The position numbers and the translations under genes were made by a program. This document shows positions 9,416 to 19,307 of a DNA stretch of 64,000 nt, piece after piece. Positions within the stretch are counted from its first letter, which is position 1. Each line of letters starts with the position of its first letter. Location: assembly GCA_963709645.1 (NCBI GenBank), contig CAVPXP010000013.1, positions 73,000 to 136,999 of the forward strand, in the 5' to 3' direction. The DNA comes from DYRB01 sp963709645. GTDB taxonomy: Bacteria > Pseudomonadota > Gammaproteobacteria > Chromatiales > Chromatiaceae. The notes under the pieces were generated by a model, which made no database searches, was not told the origin of the DNA, and saw only the letters and a list, made by a program, of their open reading frames with translations.

Positions 9416-10620
9416 CTATTCCCGCCGCAGCGCCTCGATCGGGTCCAACCGTGCCGCCCGGCGCGCCGGGAAGTAGCCGAAGACCACCCCCACTGCGGCG
9501 GAAAACAGAAAGGCGATTAGCACAATGCGGGGGTTGAAGACAAAGGGGACCTCCAGCACGCCGGCGAGCCCGACGGAGGCCCCGATGGCCAGCAGGATGC
9601 CCAGCACGCCGCCCAGGGAGGAGAGGGCCACTGCCTCCACCAGAAATTGCATGAGGACCTCCGTCTCCAGGGCGCCGATGGCCAAGCGGATGCCGATCTC
9701 GCGGGTCCGCTCGGTCACCGAAACCAGCATGATGTTCATGATGCCGATGCCGCCCACCAGAAGGCTGACCGCCGCCACGGCGCTGAGCAGCGCGGTCAGG
9801 ACCTTGGTGGTTCCGGTGAGCATGTTGGCGATCTCCTTCATGTCCCGCACGCTGAAGTCGTCCTGCTCCCCGGCGGCGATGTGGCGGCGCTTGCGCATCA
9901 GGCGCTCGATGTCCTCCTTGGCCTTTTCCGTGGACTCGCCCTCGCGCACCGCGACCTGGATCAGGGTCACGTTGCGGTTGCCGGCCAGGCGACGGTGGAA
10001 GGTGCGCAACGGTATGACCACCAGGTCGTCCTGATCCGACCCCATGGTACTCTGGCCCTTCGCCGCGAGCAGCCCGACGACCTGGCAGGCCAACTGCTTC
10101 AAGCGGATTTTCTGATCCAGCGGGTCCTGGGGACCAAACAGCTCCTTGCGCACCGTGGCCCCAATGACGCAGACGGCCCGCCCAGCCCGTAGCTCCGCCT
10201 CTGTGAAGGGGCGCCCAGCGGCGAAGGTCCAGTTGCGCACCTCGAAGAATCGATTGTCGGTGCCGGAAACTGAGGCGGACCAGTTGGCGTTGCCGGCGAC
10301 GGCGGTGAGGGCCTGGCTGGCGGAGGGTGCAACGGCCAGGACGGCTGGGACGTCGCGCCCCACGGCGACGGCATCTTCCAGGGTGAAGGGCGCCCCGCCA
10401 CCACCGGACATCGGCCCCATGTGCTGGCCCATGCGGATCATCAGCAGATTGCTCCCCAGCGACTGGATCTGGCTGGTGACCGCCAGGGTAGCCCCGTCCC
10501 CCAGGGTGACCATGACGATCACCGCAGCCACCCCGATGACGATGCCGAGGATGGTCAGGACCGAGCGCAAGACGTTGCGACGGATCTCGCGCAGGGCGAG
10601 GAGGAGCGCATTCCACAACA

Positions 10621-10621
<1 letters not shown>
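9416..10621 (-). CDS. ABC transporter permease, MacB/FtsX type
   Basis: A 401-aa inner-membrane permease. It has one N-terminal transmembrane helix (about residues 20-45) and a periplasmic MacB_PCD domain (about 45-240). A C-terminal FtsX domain holds three transmembrane helices and the usual ERTREIGIRLAIGA coupling helix, and the protein ends ARRAARLDPIEALRRE. It is the last gene of a three-gene operon, and its ATG overlaps the ATPase stop (TGATG). In E. coli MacB the ATPase and permease are fused; here they are separate, as in DevBCA-like exporters. The substrate is unknown: a peptide, lipid or glycolipid is possible. Confidence 0.92.
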
Positions 10622-11354
<733 letters not shown>

Positions 11355-11358
<4 letters not shown>

Positions 11359-12635
11359 GGTTTGGAGCCTCGGCGCTCCACGTCGACCAGCACCTCGGTG
11401 CCGGGCGCCAGGGCATGGTCCAGGATCTGGGTGGAGATCCCGTCGGTGGCACCGGTGCGCACTTCCACCGCTGCTGGCTCCCCATCGCGCAGCACCCATA
11501 CTCGCACCCCTTTGCCGGCGTGCCGCTCAGCCTCCGGCGGACGTCTGGCGCTTGCCGGGCGGCGCGGCAGGAGCATACCCACCAGGCCGCGGTCGCCCCT
11601 GGGGGTATCGCTGTTGGGCGGGGAGAAGCGCAGGGCGGCGTTGGGGATCAGCAAGGCACCGTGCTCCTCGCGTACCAGGATCTCAGCGGTGGCGGTCATG
11701 CCCGGGCGTAGGGAAAGGTCCGCATTGTCCAAAGACAGCAGGGTGCCGTAGGTCACTACGCCGTCCACCGTCTCCGGGGCGTAGCGGACCTGAGTGAGGG
11801 TGGCGGGGAAGTCGCGGTCCGGATAGGCATCCACCGTAAAGCTCGCCGGCTGTCCTGCCGCCACCTGGCCCACGTCGGCCTCGTCTACCGCGACCTTCAA
11901 CCGCATCTGGGCGAGGTTCTCAGCCAGGGTGAACAGGACCGGGGTCTGGAGCGAGGCGGCGACGGTCTGGCCTGGCTCGACCTGGCGCTTCAGCACAATC
12001 CCGTCGATTGGAGAGCGGATCTCGGTTTTGTCCAGGGTGCGGCGGTCGGCGTCGAGCTGGGCCTGCGCCTGGTCCACCTTGGCCTTGGCCACGGCCAACC
12101 CCGCCACCGCCCGCTCGGCAGCGGCGGCGGCGGTGTCCAGTTCCTCGGGGGAGGACAGGCGCTTGCCGATCATGTCGCGGGTGCGGCGAAGGCGGTTGGC
12201 AGTCTCGGTGACCGTCGCCTCCGCCTCCTGGACGCCGGCCTGGGCCAGGCTCAGGGCGGCCTCCGACTGGCGGAACTTGGCGCGAGCCGAATCCGGGTCG
12301 AGCCGCGCCAGGACTTGGCCTGTCTTGACCCGGTCGTTGAAGTCCACCGCCACCGACTGGATGGTCCCGGAGACCTCGGTGCCAACGTCCACCTGGGTGA
12401 TGGGCTCGAGCTGACCAGTGGCGCTCACCTTGACCTGCAGGTCTCCGACGCGGACCTGGGCAGTCTTGTACCGGGCCGGCTCCTCCTGGCCTGTCCCCAG
12501 GACCATGAGGGCTGCCGCCCCAAGTCCCACCAACATCAATACGGCGAACCCGGACCACAACCGCCGATGGGGGCGGGCGGCGAGCCCGAGCTGCCTCGCG
12601 ACCTCGTCGGCGTTGGCCGTTTCCGGATTCGGCAT
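11355..12635 (-). CDS. Efflux RND/MacA-type periplasmic adaptor subunit
   Basis: A 426-aa membrane fusion protein. An N-terminal transmembrane anchor (about residues 27-47) is followed by a biotinyl-lipoyl half motif, and a long coiled-coil hairpin (about 110-190, rich in Ala, Glu, Lys and Gln) sits between the lipoyl halves. A beta-barrel domain and a membrane-proximal domain follow. It is the first gene of the macA-like/ATPase/permease operon and would connect the inner-membrane ABC pump to an outer-membrane channel. No TolC homologue is encoded nearby, so a shared TolC is expected. Confidence 0.92.
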
Positions 12636-12685
12636 AGCTGGGAACCTCTTCGCGGCTGTGGGGCCCTACGCGGGGCCGGGCAGGA

Positions 12686-14236
12686 TCAATCCCCAAACCG
12701 GCGCAGCAGGTCGTCCAGGTTCGGGCCGGGGTGGGTGTGGACGGCGATGGCGCATGCCGACTCCTCCTGGGTGAGGGGCTGGTGCACGGCACTCTGGGCA
12801 TCGAGGATAGTGATATCGGCGTCCGAGGCATCGCAGCCCTCGGCGACCCGCTTGGCCACACGGGCCCGCAGCACCGATTCCGGGGCCTGCAAGTAGAGGA
12901 CGGTGCAAGGCACATTGAGCTCCGCGGCGAGGGCCAGGAAGGGGGCCCGCTGGGAGCGGCGCAGGAAGGTGGCATCCACCAAGACTCCCCACCCGCCCGC
13001 CAGGATAGAACGCGCCAGCTCGAACAGTCGGGCATAGGTGCGGGCCGTCGCCTCCGGGGTGTAGATTCCGGTCTCGGCCGCTGCCGCTGCACGGGCCTCG
13101 AGGGGGAGCCCGAAAAGGCGCTTGCGCTCGATGTCCGAGCGGATATGGATGAGGCGCAGGCGCTCTCGCAGGATGACAGAGAGGTGGGTCTTGCCCGAGC
13201 CGGAACGCCCGTGGGTCAGGATCAGCCGCCGCGGCTGGTCGCCGGTGTACTCTTCGGCGAGGGCCAGGTAGCGGGCGAGCTCGACACGGTAATGCAGAAC
13301 CTCGTTGGCCTCCAGCCCAGGTTGGGTCAGGCGGATGGCGGTGACCTTGGCGCGCACGGTGGCACGATAGACCCGGTACAGGTCGAGCAAAGCAACGCCG
13401 TCGTAGTCGCCGTTTCGCTCCAGGTAGCGATTGAGGAATCGGCGGGCGAGGTCCGCTGCGCCTCCTTGGGCCAGATCCATGGCTAGGAAGGCGACCTCGT
13501 TGATGGTGTCGATCCAGCGGAGTGCCGGGTCGAACTCAATACCGTCGAAGATGATGAGTTGCCCGAATACGTCGGCGATGTTGCCTCGATGCAGGTCGCC
13601 GTGGCACTCGCGCACCCGCCCATTGAGGCGACGTTGCTCGATGAGCTCTGTCAGTGCCGGGAAGCGGGCGCGGGTCCATGCCTCCAGGGCAGCCAGTCGC
13701 GGCGCATCGATGGCACTCTTTGCCGTCTCGCTCAGGACCGCCAGGTTGTCAAGCATGGGTGCCAGGACCGACTCAGGGCTGCCATAGCCGCTCTCTGGGG
13801 CTGCGATGGGGACCACTTCATGGAAGGCCGCCACCCGGTCGGCGATGCGATCGACCACGTCCGGGGTCACCCGACGCCGGCTGAGCAGGGCGTTCTGCGG
13901 AAAGCGGCGCATCTTCACCGCGTACTCCAAGGCCTCGCCTTCTCCGCCCATGCGCGGCGCCGCCGGGGTGCCGGTGATGGGGACTACCGCAAGGTAGGTG
14001 TCGGGGGCCAGGCGGCGGTTGAGCCGCAGTTCTTCCTCGCAGAAGAAGCGCCGCCGCTCCAGCGTCGTAAAGTCGAGGAAGCCAAGATTGACGGGTTTCT
14101 TGAGCTTGTAGGTGAGGTCCCCGACCAGAAAGACATGGGAGGCGTGGGTCTCGATGTGGGCGAACCGCTCCGCCGGGTGGGTGTAGGCTGCCGGGAGCGC
14201 GAGCCCTGCAATGATCTGCGCGTAGTCCGACAACAC
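12686..14236 (-). CDS. Fused aminoglycoside-phosphotransferase-like/P-loop kinase protein
   Basis: A two-domain cytosolic protein of about 516 aa. The N-terminal half (about residues 20-300) is APH/kinase-like, with the Brenner motif HGDLHRGN and downstream FDGIEFD. The C-terminal half is a P-loop kinase (COG0645 type) with Walker A GRSGSGKT (about 342-349). The combination is a recurrent bifunctional family of unknown physiological substrate; drug resistance should not be assumed. The GTG at 14236 (VLSDYAQIIAGL) was taken as start because homology-like sequence begins there. The frame is open to an upstream start at 14311, and no clear ribosome binding site decides between them. Confidence 0.8.
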   Translation of the reverse strand: MLSDYAQIIAGLALPAAYTHPAERFAHIETHASHVFLVGDLTYKLKKPVNLGFLDFTTLERRRFFCEEELRLNRRLAPDTYLAVVPITGTPAAPRMGGEGEALEYAVKMRRFPQNALLSRRRVTPDVVDRIADRVAAFHEVVPIAAPESGYGSPESVLAPMLDNLAVLSETAKSAIDAPRLAALEAWTRARFPALTELIEQRRLNGRVRECHGDLHRGNIADVFGQLIIFDGIEFDPALRWIDTINEVAFLAMDLAQGGAADLARRFLNRYLERNGDYDGVALLDLYRVYRATVRAKVTAIRLTQPGLEANEVLHYRVELARYLALAEEYTGDQPRRLILTHGRSGSGKTHLSVILRERLRLIHIRSDIERKRLFGLPLEARAAAAAETGIYTPEATARTYARLFELARSILAGGWGVLVDATFLRRSQRAPFLALAAELNVPCTVLYLQAPESVLRARVAKRVAEGCDASDADITILDAQSAVHQPLTQEESACAIAVHTHPGPNLDDLLRRFGD

Positions 14237-14377
14237 GATGCGGGGTCCCGCCTGTGGCCAAGTCACAAAGAAATTCGATCGGTGAGTACGGCAGGCTTGA
14301 ACCGGCCGCACTGCCGCCTATATTATCACCTGCTAATCTACAATCACTGTCATTCCCGATAGACGAGGCTCCCAATC

Positions 14378-14578
14378 ATGTCCATCGATCGCATTGTGCT
14401 GGCCGTCGCCGGCGCCTTCATCCTGCTCTCCGTCCTGCTGGCGGTCTACGTCAACATCAACTGGCTGTGGTTCACCGCCTTTGTTGGCGCCAACCTGTTT
14501 CAGTCGGCCTTCACCGGCTTCTGCCCAATGGCCATGATTCTGAAGAAGCTGGGCAAGCAGCCGGGTCCCGCCTTCTAG
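14378..14578 (+). CDS. DUF2892-family small membrane protein
   Basis: A 66-aa inner-membrane protein with two hydrophobic segments (about residues 5-27 and 28-48) and the family's C-terminal FCPMAMILKKLG. DUF2892 domains also occur fused to rhodanese domains (YgaP), and stand-alone forms are common in sulfur-oxidising and other proteobacteria. The function is unknown. It is a single gene divergent from the APH-kinase gene, and an AT-rich TATATTAT upstream (about 14320) may be part of its promoter. Confidence 0.85.
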   Translation: MSIDRIVLAVAGAFILLSVLLAVYVNINWLWFTAFVGANLFQSAFTGFCPMAMILKKLGKQPGPAF

Positions 14579-14833
14579 GGCAACCGCCCCGACACCCGAC
14601 CAGGATACGCGCCTGCCCTTGCGGGCGGGCCCGAGTCTCTTGGGGTCGAGCCATGGCCAGTTGGGAAGCGCCCCTCGATCTGGAAGAGACGATCGGCCGT
14701 CGCGAGGATTCGCGACGAGAAGCGTCATGCACGACCGACTGAGCTTGGGGGTGACCGCAGCGCATCGCGGGCACGCCAGCAGGGTCTTGTTCTCACTCGG
14801 CTGATAGCGGACCGCTGACTGATTGTTGTTGAG

Positions 14834-16162
14834 TCAATCCTTCACCGGAATTGCCCAAAGGTCGTGCTCCTGCGCGCCGGTCACCTCCACCTCGATGAAA
14901 TCGCCGGGGTCCAGCTCCCAGGCCCCGGGGACGATGACGGTCCCATCGATCTCCGGCGCGTCGGCGTAGCTGCGGGCCAGCACCCGTTCCCCCTCGACCT
15001 CATCCACCAGGACGGTCAGGTGCTGCCCCACCCGAGCGGCGAGCTTGGCATGGCTGATCTCGGCCTGGACCTCCATGAAGCGCGCCAAGCGTTCTTCCTT
15101 GACCTCCTCGGCCACAGGATTCGGGAGGTCGTTGGCCGCTGCCCCGTGAACCGGTGAGTAGGCAAAGCAGCCGACGCGGTCGAGTCGGGCTGCGCGCAGG
15201 AAGTCGAGCAGCACCTGAAAGTCCCCCGCCGTCTCCCCCGGGAAGCCAACGATGAAGGTGCTGCGCACGACCAGGTCCGGGCAGACGTCGCGCCAGCGGG
15301 CCAGGCGCTCCAGAACCCGCTCGGTGGCCGCCGGCCGGCGCATCGCCGCAAGAACGGCGGGGCTGCCGTGCTGCAGGGGCATGTCGAGGTAGGGCAGGAT
15401 CAGTCCCTCGGCCATCAGCGGGATCAGGGTATCCACATGGGGGTAGGGATAGACGTAGTGCAGGCGCACCCAGGCGGGCAGCTCGCCCAGGGCCCGGGCC
15501 AGGTGTTCAAGATCCGTCTTGAGTGGGCGCCCCTGCCAGAAATCCGGTCGGTAACGCAGGTCGAGCCCGTAGGCGCTGGTGTCCTGCGAAACGATCAGCA
15601 GCTCGCGCACGCCTGCATCCACGAGGCGCTGCGCCTCGGCCAGGACCTCGCCGATGGGGCGGCTGACCAGATCGCCGCGCAGACTGGGGATGATGCAGAA
15701 GCTGCACCTATGGTTGCATCCCTCGGAGATTTTGACATAGGCATAATGGCGGGGGGTCAGCTTGACCCCCTGGGGCGGCAGCAGGCTGGTGAAGGGGTCC
15801 CGGCGTGGCGGCAGGTGGGTATGGACCGCCTCCATGACGGCCTGGTAGGCGTGAGGCCCGGTCACCGCCAGGACCTCCGGGTGGGTGCCGCGCACCAGCT
15901 CCGCGCGGGCCCCGAGACAACCGGTGACGATCACCCGGCCGTTCTCGGTCAGGGCCTCGCCGATGGCCTCCAGGGACTCCTCCACCGCTGCGTCGATGAA
16001 GCCGCAGGTGTTGACGATGACCAGGTCGGCACCGGCGTAGGTCGGGGCCACACCGTACCCCTCCGCCCGCAATTGGGTCAGGATGCGCTCAGAGTCCACC
16101 GTCGCCTTCGGGCACCCGAGACTGACAAAGCCCACCCTGGGCGTTCCCTTTTTCTGACTCAC
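14834..16162 (-). CDS. rimO: Ribosomal protein uS12 methylthiotransferase RimO
   Basis: A 442-aa radical-SAM enzyme that methylthiolates Asp89 of ribosomal protein S12. It has an N-terminal UPF0004 domain with cysteines for an auxiliary 4Fe-4S cluster (SLGCPKATVDSE, NTCGF, TGCLG). A radical SAM domain carries the CxxxCxxC motif CNHRCSFC, and a C-terminal TRAM domain (about 375-440) completes the protein. The SLGCPKxxVDSE signature distinguishes RimO from MiaB. The length matches the family. Confidence 0.96.
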   Translation of the reverse strand: MSQKKGTPRVGFVSLGCPKATVDSERILTQLRAEGYGVAPTYAGADLVIVNTCGFIDAAVEESLEAIGEALTENGRVIVTGCLGARAELVRGTHPEVLAVTGPHAYQAVMEAVHTHLPPRRDPFTSLLPPQGVKLTPRHYAYVKISEGCNHRCSFCIIPSLRGDLVSRPIGEVLAEAQRLVDAGVRELLIVSQDTSAYGLDLRYRPDFWQGRPLKTDLEHLARALGELPAWVRLHYVYPYPHVDTLIPLMAEGLILPYLDMPLQHGSPAVLAAMRRPAATERVLERLARWRDVCPDLVVRSTFIVGFPGETAGDFQVLLDFLRAARLDRVGCFAYSPVHGAAANDLPNPVAEEVKEERLARFMEVQAEISHAKLAARVGQHLTVLVDEVEGERVLARSYADAPEIDGTVIVPGAWELDPGDFIEVEVTGAQEHDLWAIPVKD

Positions 16163-16222
16163 AGGCCTAGCCCCCGGTGATGGTGGATGGGCGGCCCGAC
16201 ACCAGTCGCCGGGCCTCGCGCC

Positions 16223-17131
16223 CTAATGCTCAAACAGGGAGCGGCGGTAGCGGCGCACCTGCTCGTCGTCGGTTCCCAAGAGATCCATGACCAGGAGCAA
16301 GGCCTCATGGGCGACGCCATCGCGGTAGCCGGGGGCGCGACGTTCCAGCTCGGCGAAGTGGCCAAGGGCAGCTCCATAGTCGTCCGCCACCACGCAGCGT
16401 GCACCCAGCGCGAAGCGGGCCGCGTGGTCGTCGGGGTCCGGTGCCAGGGCTGCGGTCGGCTCGGCGTCAGGACGTGCTGTCCTGGCGGCCGCGCCGGTAA
16501 CTGCTCCTGCGTTCCCGGCATGTCCACCATCCCTGGCGGCCATGATCAGCTCCAGGTGGGCGTAGAGGCGGCGGATCTCCCCGCCCGTGCGAAGCGCGGG
16601 CGGCAGGGCGGCTAGCACGGCATGGGCGTCCAGGTGGCGCCCTTGGCGGATCAGCAGTTTGGCGAGCAAGAGCGGGACGGCCGGGTTATCGGGCTCGGCC
16701 ATGGCCGCCTCGGCCAGGACCTGGATGCCCTTCTCCTCGTCGCCCGCCTCCCAAGCGGCCAGGGCGGCGGCCTGGGCGCGGTCGGCCAGCGGCGTCAGGT
16801 GTCGATCGATGAGCGCCCGATAATCGGGCTCCGTCTGCATGCCGTGGACCTCCTCCGCCACCTTAGCGTGCCGAAACACCTTGCAAGAGGGCAGACCCTT
16901 GACCCCGTAGCGCTGGGCGATATCCTTCTCCCGGTCCGTGTTCAGGCTGACCAACAGGAAGCGTCCCCCGTAGGACCGCGCCAGACGCCGCAGCAAGTCT
17001 CCCTGGCGCAGGGAGGGTCCCGCCCATTCGGCCCAGAAGTCCACCAGTACGGGGCCCTTGCGCGAGTTTTCCAGGACCAGCGTCGCGAAGTTCGCACTGG
17101 TCCCCTCAAGGATGTAGTCTTCATTCGGCAT
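16223..17131 (-). CDS. ybbN: YbbN/CnoX-like thioredoxin-fold co-chaperone
   Basis: A 302-aa cytosolic protein with an N-terminal thioredoxin fold (about residues 1-110) and a C-terminal TPR-like helical region (about 115-302), the architecture of YbbN/CnoX holdases that work with GroEL and DnaK. The usual WCGPC active site is replaced by WAGPS, so both redox cysteines are missing and it cannot act as a thioredoxin. The ATG at 17131 (MPNEDYILEG) was chosen; the frame extends to 17476, but that extension has no similarity and no ribosome binding site. An alanine/aspartate-rich insert lies at about 205-235. It lies upstream of rimO on the same strand. Confidence 0.88.
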   Translation of the reverse strand: MPNEDYILEGTSANFATLVLENSRKGPVLVDFWAEWAGPSLRQGDLLRRLARSYGGRFLLVSLNTDREKDIAQRYGVKGLPSCKVFRHAKVAEEVHGMQTEPDYRALIDRHLTPLADRAQAAALAAWEAGDEEKGIQVLAEAAMAEPDNPAVPLLLAKLLIRQGRHLDAHAVLAALPPALRTGGEIRRLYAHLELIMAARDGGHAGNAGAVTGAAARTARPDAEPTAALAPDPDDHAARFALGARCVVADDYGAALGHFAELERRAPGYRDGVAHEALLLVMDLLGTDDEQVRRYRRSLFEH

Positions 17132-17414
17132 GGGGGGCTCGTGGGACGGGGCTCGGGAACCTAGGGGCTGACAAGCTATCGTATCGGGTAGGCGGCGGGC
17201 GCTCAAACCGGGTGCCGCGCGCGGCGTCCCGGGCAGGAGCAACCGCGGAATGCGGACGGCACCCCACCCTGCAGATTCGGCCTTGCTACTCCATCGGTAT
17301 TCGGTAGGATACTCATGCAGCGTCCGGGCCCCTGCGGCCCCAGCTCCGCCCAGAAGACCAGCGATGCGCCCGTCCCGATAGCGCGCACATTCACCACAAT
17401 CAGAGGTAACGACG

Positions 17415-17552
17415 GTGAAAAACTGCAAGCTCTGCAAGTACAGCAAGGTCTGCAATGACCTCCCCGGAATCTGCATTCTGATTCCCTACTTGGCGGTTGG
17501 CATCGTGGCCGTCGCGTTAGGGTACCTCTTCATCACCCAAGAGCTGCTGTGA
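17415..17552 (+). CDS. 45-aa cysteine-rich single-span membrane peptide
   Basis: A short open frame starting with GTG, preceded by AGAGG about 8 bp upstream. The peptide starts MKNCKLCKYSKVCNDLPGIC, so it has four cysteines in its first 20 residues (C4, C7, C13, C20). It continues with one hydrophobic helix (about 19-41) and ends TQELL. The CxxC-x5-C-x6-C spacing before a membrane span suggests a metal or Fe-S site or a disulfide cluster, but this is inference. I do not recognise the family. It lies between the divergent ybbN-like gene and fkpB-ispH. Confidence 0.6.
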   Translation: MKNCKLCKYSKVCNDLPGICILIPYLAVGIVAVALGYLFITQELL

Positions 17553-17662
17553 GGCCCGCGGCGATCGCGGCCAACCCCTCGGCACCCCCACGCACGACCG
17601 GCACCGCTGGCAGGGGCCCCGGTCCCCTACTGCAGTGCCCCCAGTCCGAGCCCCTCTGAGTG

Positions 17663-19162
17663 ATGCACAACCCCTTTTCAGACCCGGCCGCCGCAACGGT
17701 TGGGCCAGGCAGCCGAATCAGGCTGCACATGGAGATTCGTCTTCAGGACAGCACCATCGCACTTTCAACCTGGGGCGAAGACCCGCTTGCCGTCACAATG
17801 GGCGACGGAACCCTGACCCCTGGGCTGGAGGCCTTGCTGCGGGGTCTGGCCGTGGGCGTCGAGCAGCGCTTTCTGGTCAGCGGGGACGACCTCTACGGCC
17901 CTCACGATGCGGACAACATCCACTGGTTGCCGTTCGCCGATTTTCCACCAGGCCAGACCACGGCGCCCGGTCAGCTGGTTGCTTTCGAGACCCCTGGGGG
18001 GCACGAGCTGGCGGGCCTGATCTTGGAGGTGGACGCGGAGCGGGTTCGGGTGGACCTCAACCACCCGCTTTCGGGCAGGACGCTGAATATTCGGGTTGAG
18101 GTTCTGAGTGTCGAGGGGGACCCTGCAGTCGCCGGTGGAGATGCGCCCCTTGGCCAGACTTCGGCGCCTGGCTTATCCTCCGGTTCCATGAACATCCTTA
18201 TCGCCAACCCGCGCGGCTTCTGCGCCGGCGTGGACCGGGCCATCGAGATCGTCGAGCGCGCCATCGAGCTCTTCGGGGCACCCATCTACGTTCGCCACGA
18301 GGTGGTACACAACCGCTTCGTGGTCGAAGACCTGCGCCAGCGCGGCGCGGTCTTCGTCGAGGAATTGGATCAGGTCCCGGACGGGGCGACTGTCATCTTC
18401 AGCGCCCACGGCGTCTCCCAGCAGGTGCGCGAAGAGGCCGCTGGACGCGATCTGCGCATCTTCGATGCCACCTGTCCCCTGGTCACCAAGGTCCACCTGG
18501 AGGTCGCCCGCCACTGCAAGGCCGGCCACGAGGTGATCCTGGTCGGCCACCGTGGACATCCTGAGGTGGAAGGCACCATGGGCCAGTGCCGGGGCGAAGC
18601 CGACGCCGGAGCCGCCGTCGGAGCCGGCCTGGTGCGCTTGGTCGAGACCATTGCGGACGTTGCCGCGCTCGAGGTTCGCGAGCCAGAGCGTTTGGCTTAT
18701 GTCACCCAGACCACCCTCTCGATCGACGACACCCAGGCCATCGTCGCCGCCTTGCGCGAGCGTTTCCCGGCCATCCGCGGGCCAAAGAAGAGCGACATCT
18801 GCTATGCCACTCAGAACCGTCAAGACGCCGTAAAGGCCCTGGCGGAGCGCTGCGACCTGGTCCTGGTAGTCGGCTCGGCCAACAGCTCCAACTCCAACCG
18901 TCTGCGCGAGTTGGCCGAGCGCCAGGGCTGCCAGGCACACCTCATCGACGGCCCAGACAACATCTGCCCGGAATGGCTCGCCGGTTCCCCGCGGGTTGGG
19001 CTGACCGCCGGGGCATCGGCCCCCGAGGTCCTGGTCGCGCAGGTCATCGAACGCCTCAAGGCATGGGGTGCCAGCGAAGTGGAGGAGCAGGCCGGGGTTC
19101 GCGAGCAGGTCGTCTTCGCACTGCCGAGAGAACTGGCCCCGGAGCCGGTTCAAAGAGGCTGA
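17663..19162 (+). CDS. ispH: FkpB (SlpA-type FKBP) fused in frame to IspH (HMB-PP reductase)
   Basis: One uninterrupted frame of 499 aa. Residues about 18-150 form an FKBP-type peptidyl-prolyl isomerase of the FkpB/SlyD class (WGEDPLAVTMGDGTLTPGLE, VDLNHPLSGRTL). From the ATG at 18188 the rest is IspH, which makes IPP and DMAPP from HMB-PP in the MEP pathway. It carries the cluster cysteines in NPRGFCAGVDRA, DATCPLVTK and SDICYATQNRQ, and the catalytic SAHGVS. fkpB and ispH are normally adjacent separate genes; here the linker (GDAPLGQTSAPGLSSGS) contains no stop and no ribosome binding site precedes 18188. It is either a genuine fusion or a lost stop codon. A GTG at 17660 is an alternative start. 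Confidence 0.9.
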   Translation: MHNPFSDPAAATVGPGSRIRLHMEIRLQDSTIALSTWGEDPLAVTMGDGTLTPGLEALLRGLAVGVEQRFLVSGDDLYGPHDADNIHWLPFADFPPGQTTAPGQLVAFETPGGHELAGLILEVDAERVRVDLNHPLSGRTLNIRVEVLSVEGDPAVAGGDAPLGQTSAPGLSSGSMNILIANPRGFCAGVDRAIEIVERAIELFGAPIYVRHEVVHNRFVVEDLRQRGAVFVEELDQVPDGATVIFSAHGVSQQVREEAAGRDLRIFDATCPLVTKVHLEVARHCKAGHEVILVGHRGHPEVEGTMGQCRGEADAGAAVGAGLVRLVETIADVAALEVREPERLAYVTQTTLSIDDTQAIVAALRERFPAIRGPKKSDICYATQNRQDAVKALAERCDLVLVVGSANSSNSNRLRELAERQGCQAHLIDGPDNICPEWLAGSPRVGLTAGASAPEVLVAQVIERLKAWGASEVEEQAGVREQVVFALPRELAPEPVQRG

Positions 19163-19307
19163 GGCCCCCCTCGTCCCGGGTGGGGCGACGGCCAAAATCC
19201 TTGTGCTAGACTGCGGCCACCCGGCCTAACGGGTGCCCGCCTAGACCCAATCACCTCCAAGGCCCGGGGCGGCTCGTCCCCATACCCTCATAGCGGCAGG
19301 AGCACCC

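Noticed and set aside
13000..14236. Aminoglycoside resistance gene
   Set aside because: The APH-like half belongs to a chromosomal APH-kinase fusion family; nothing supports drug specificity.
19163..19307. Possible TPP riboswitch before thiO
   Set aside because: No conserved TPP-box sequence such as CTGAGA is present in the 145-bp spacer.
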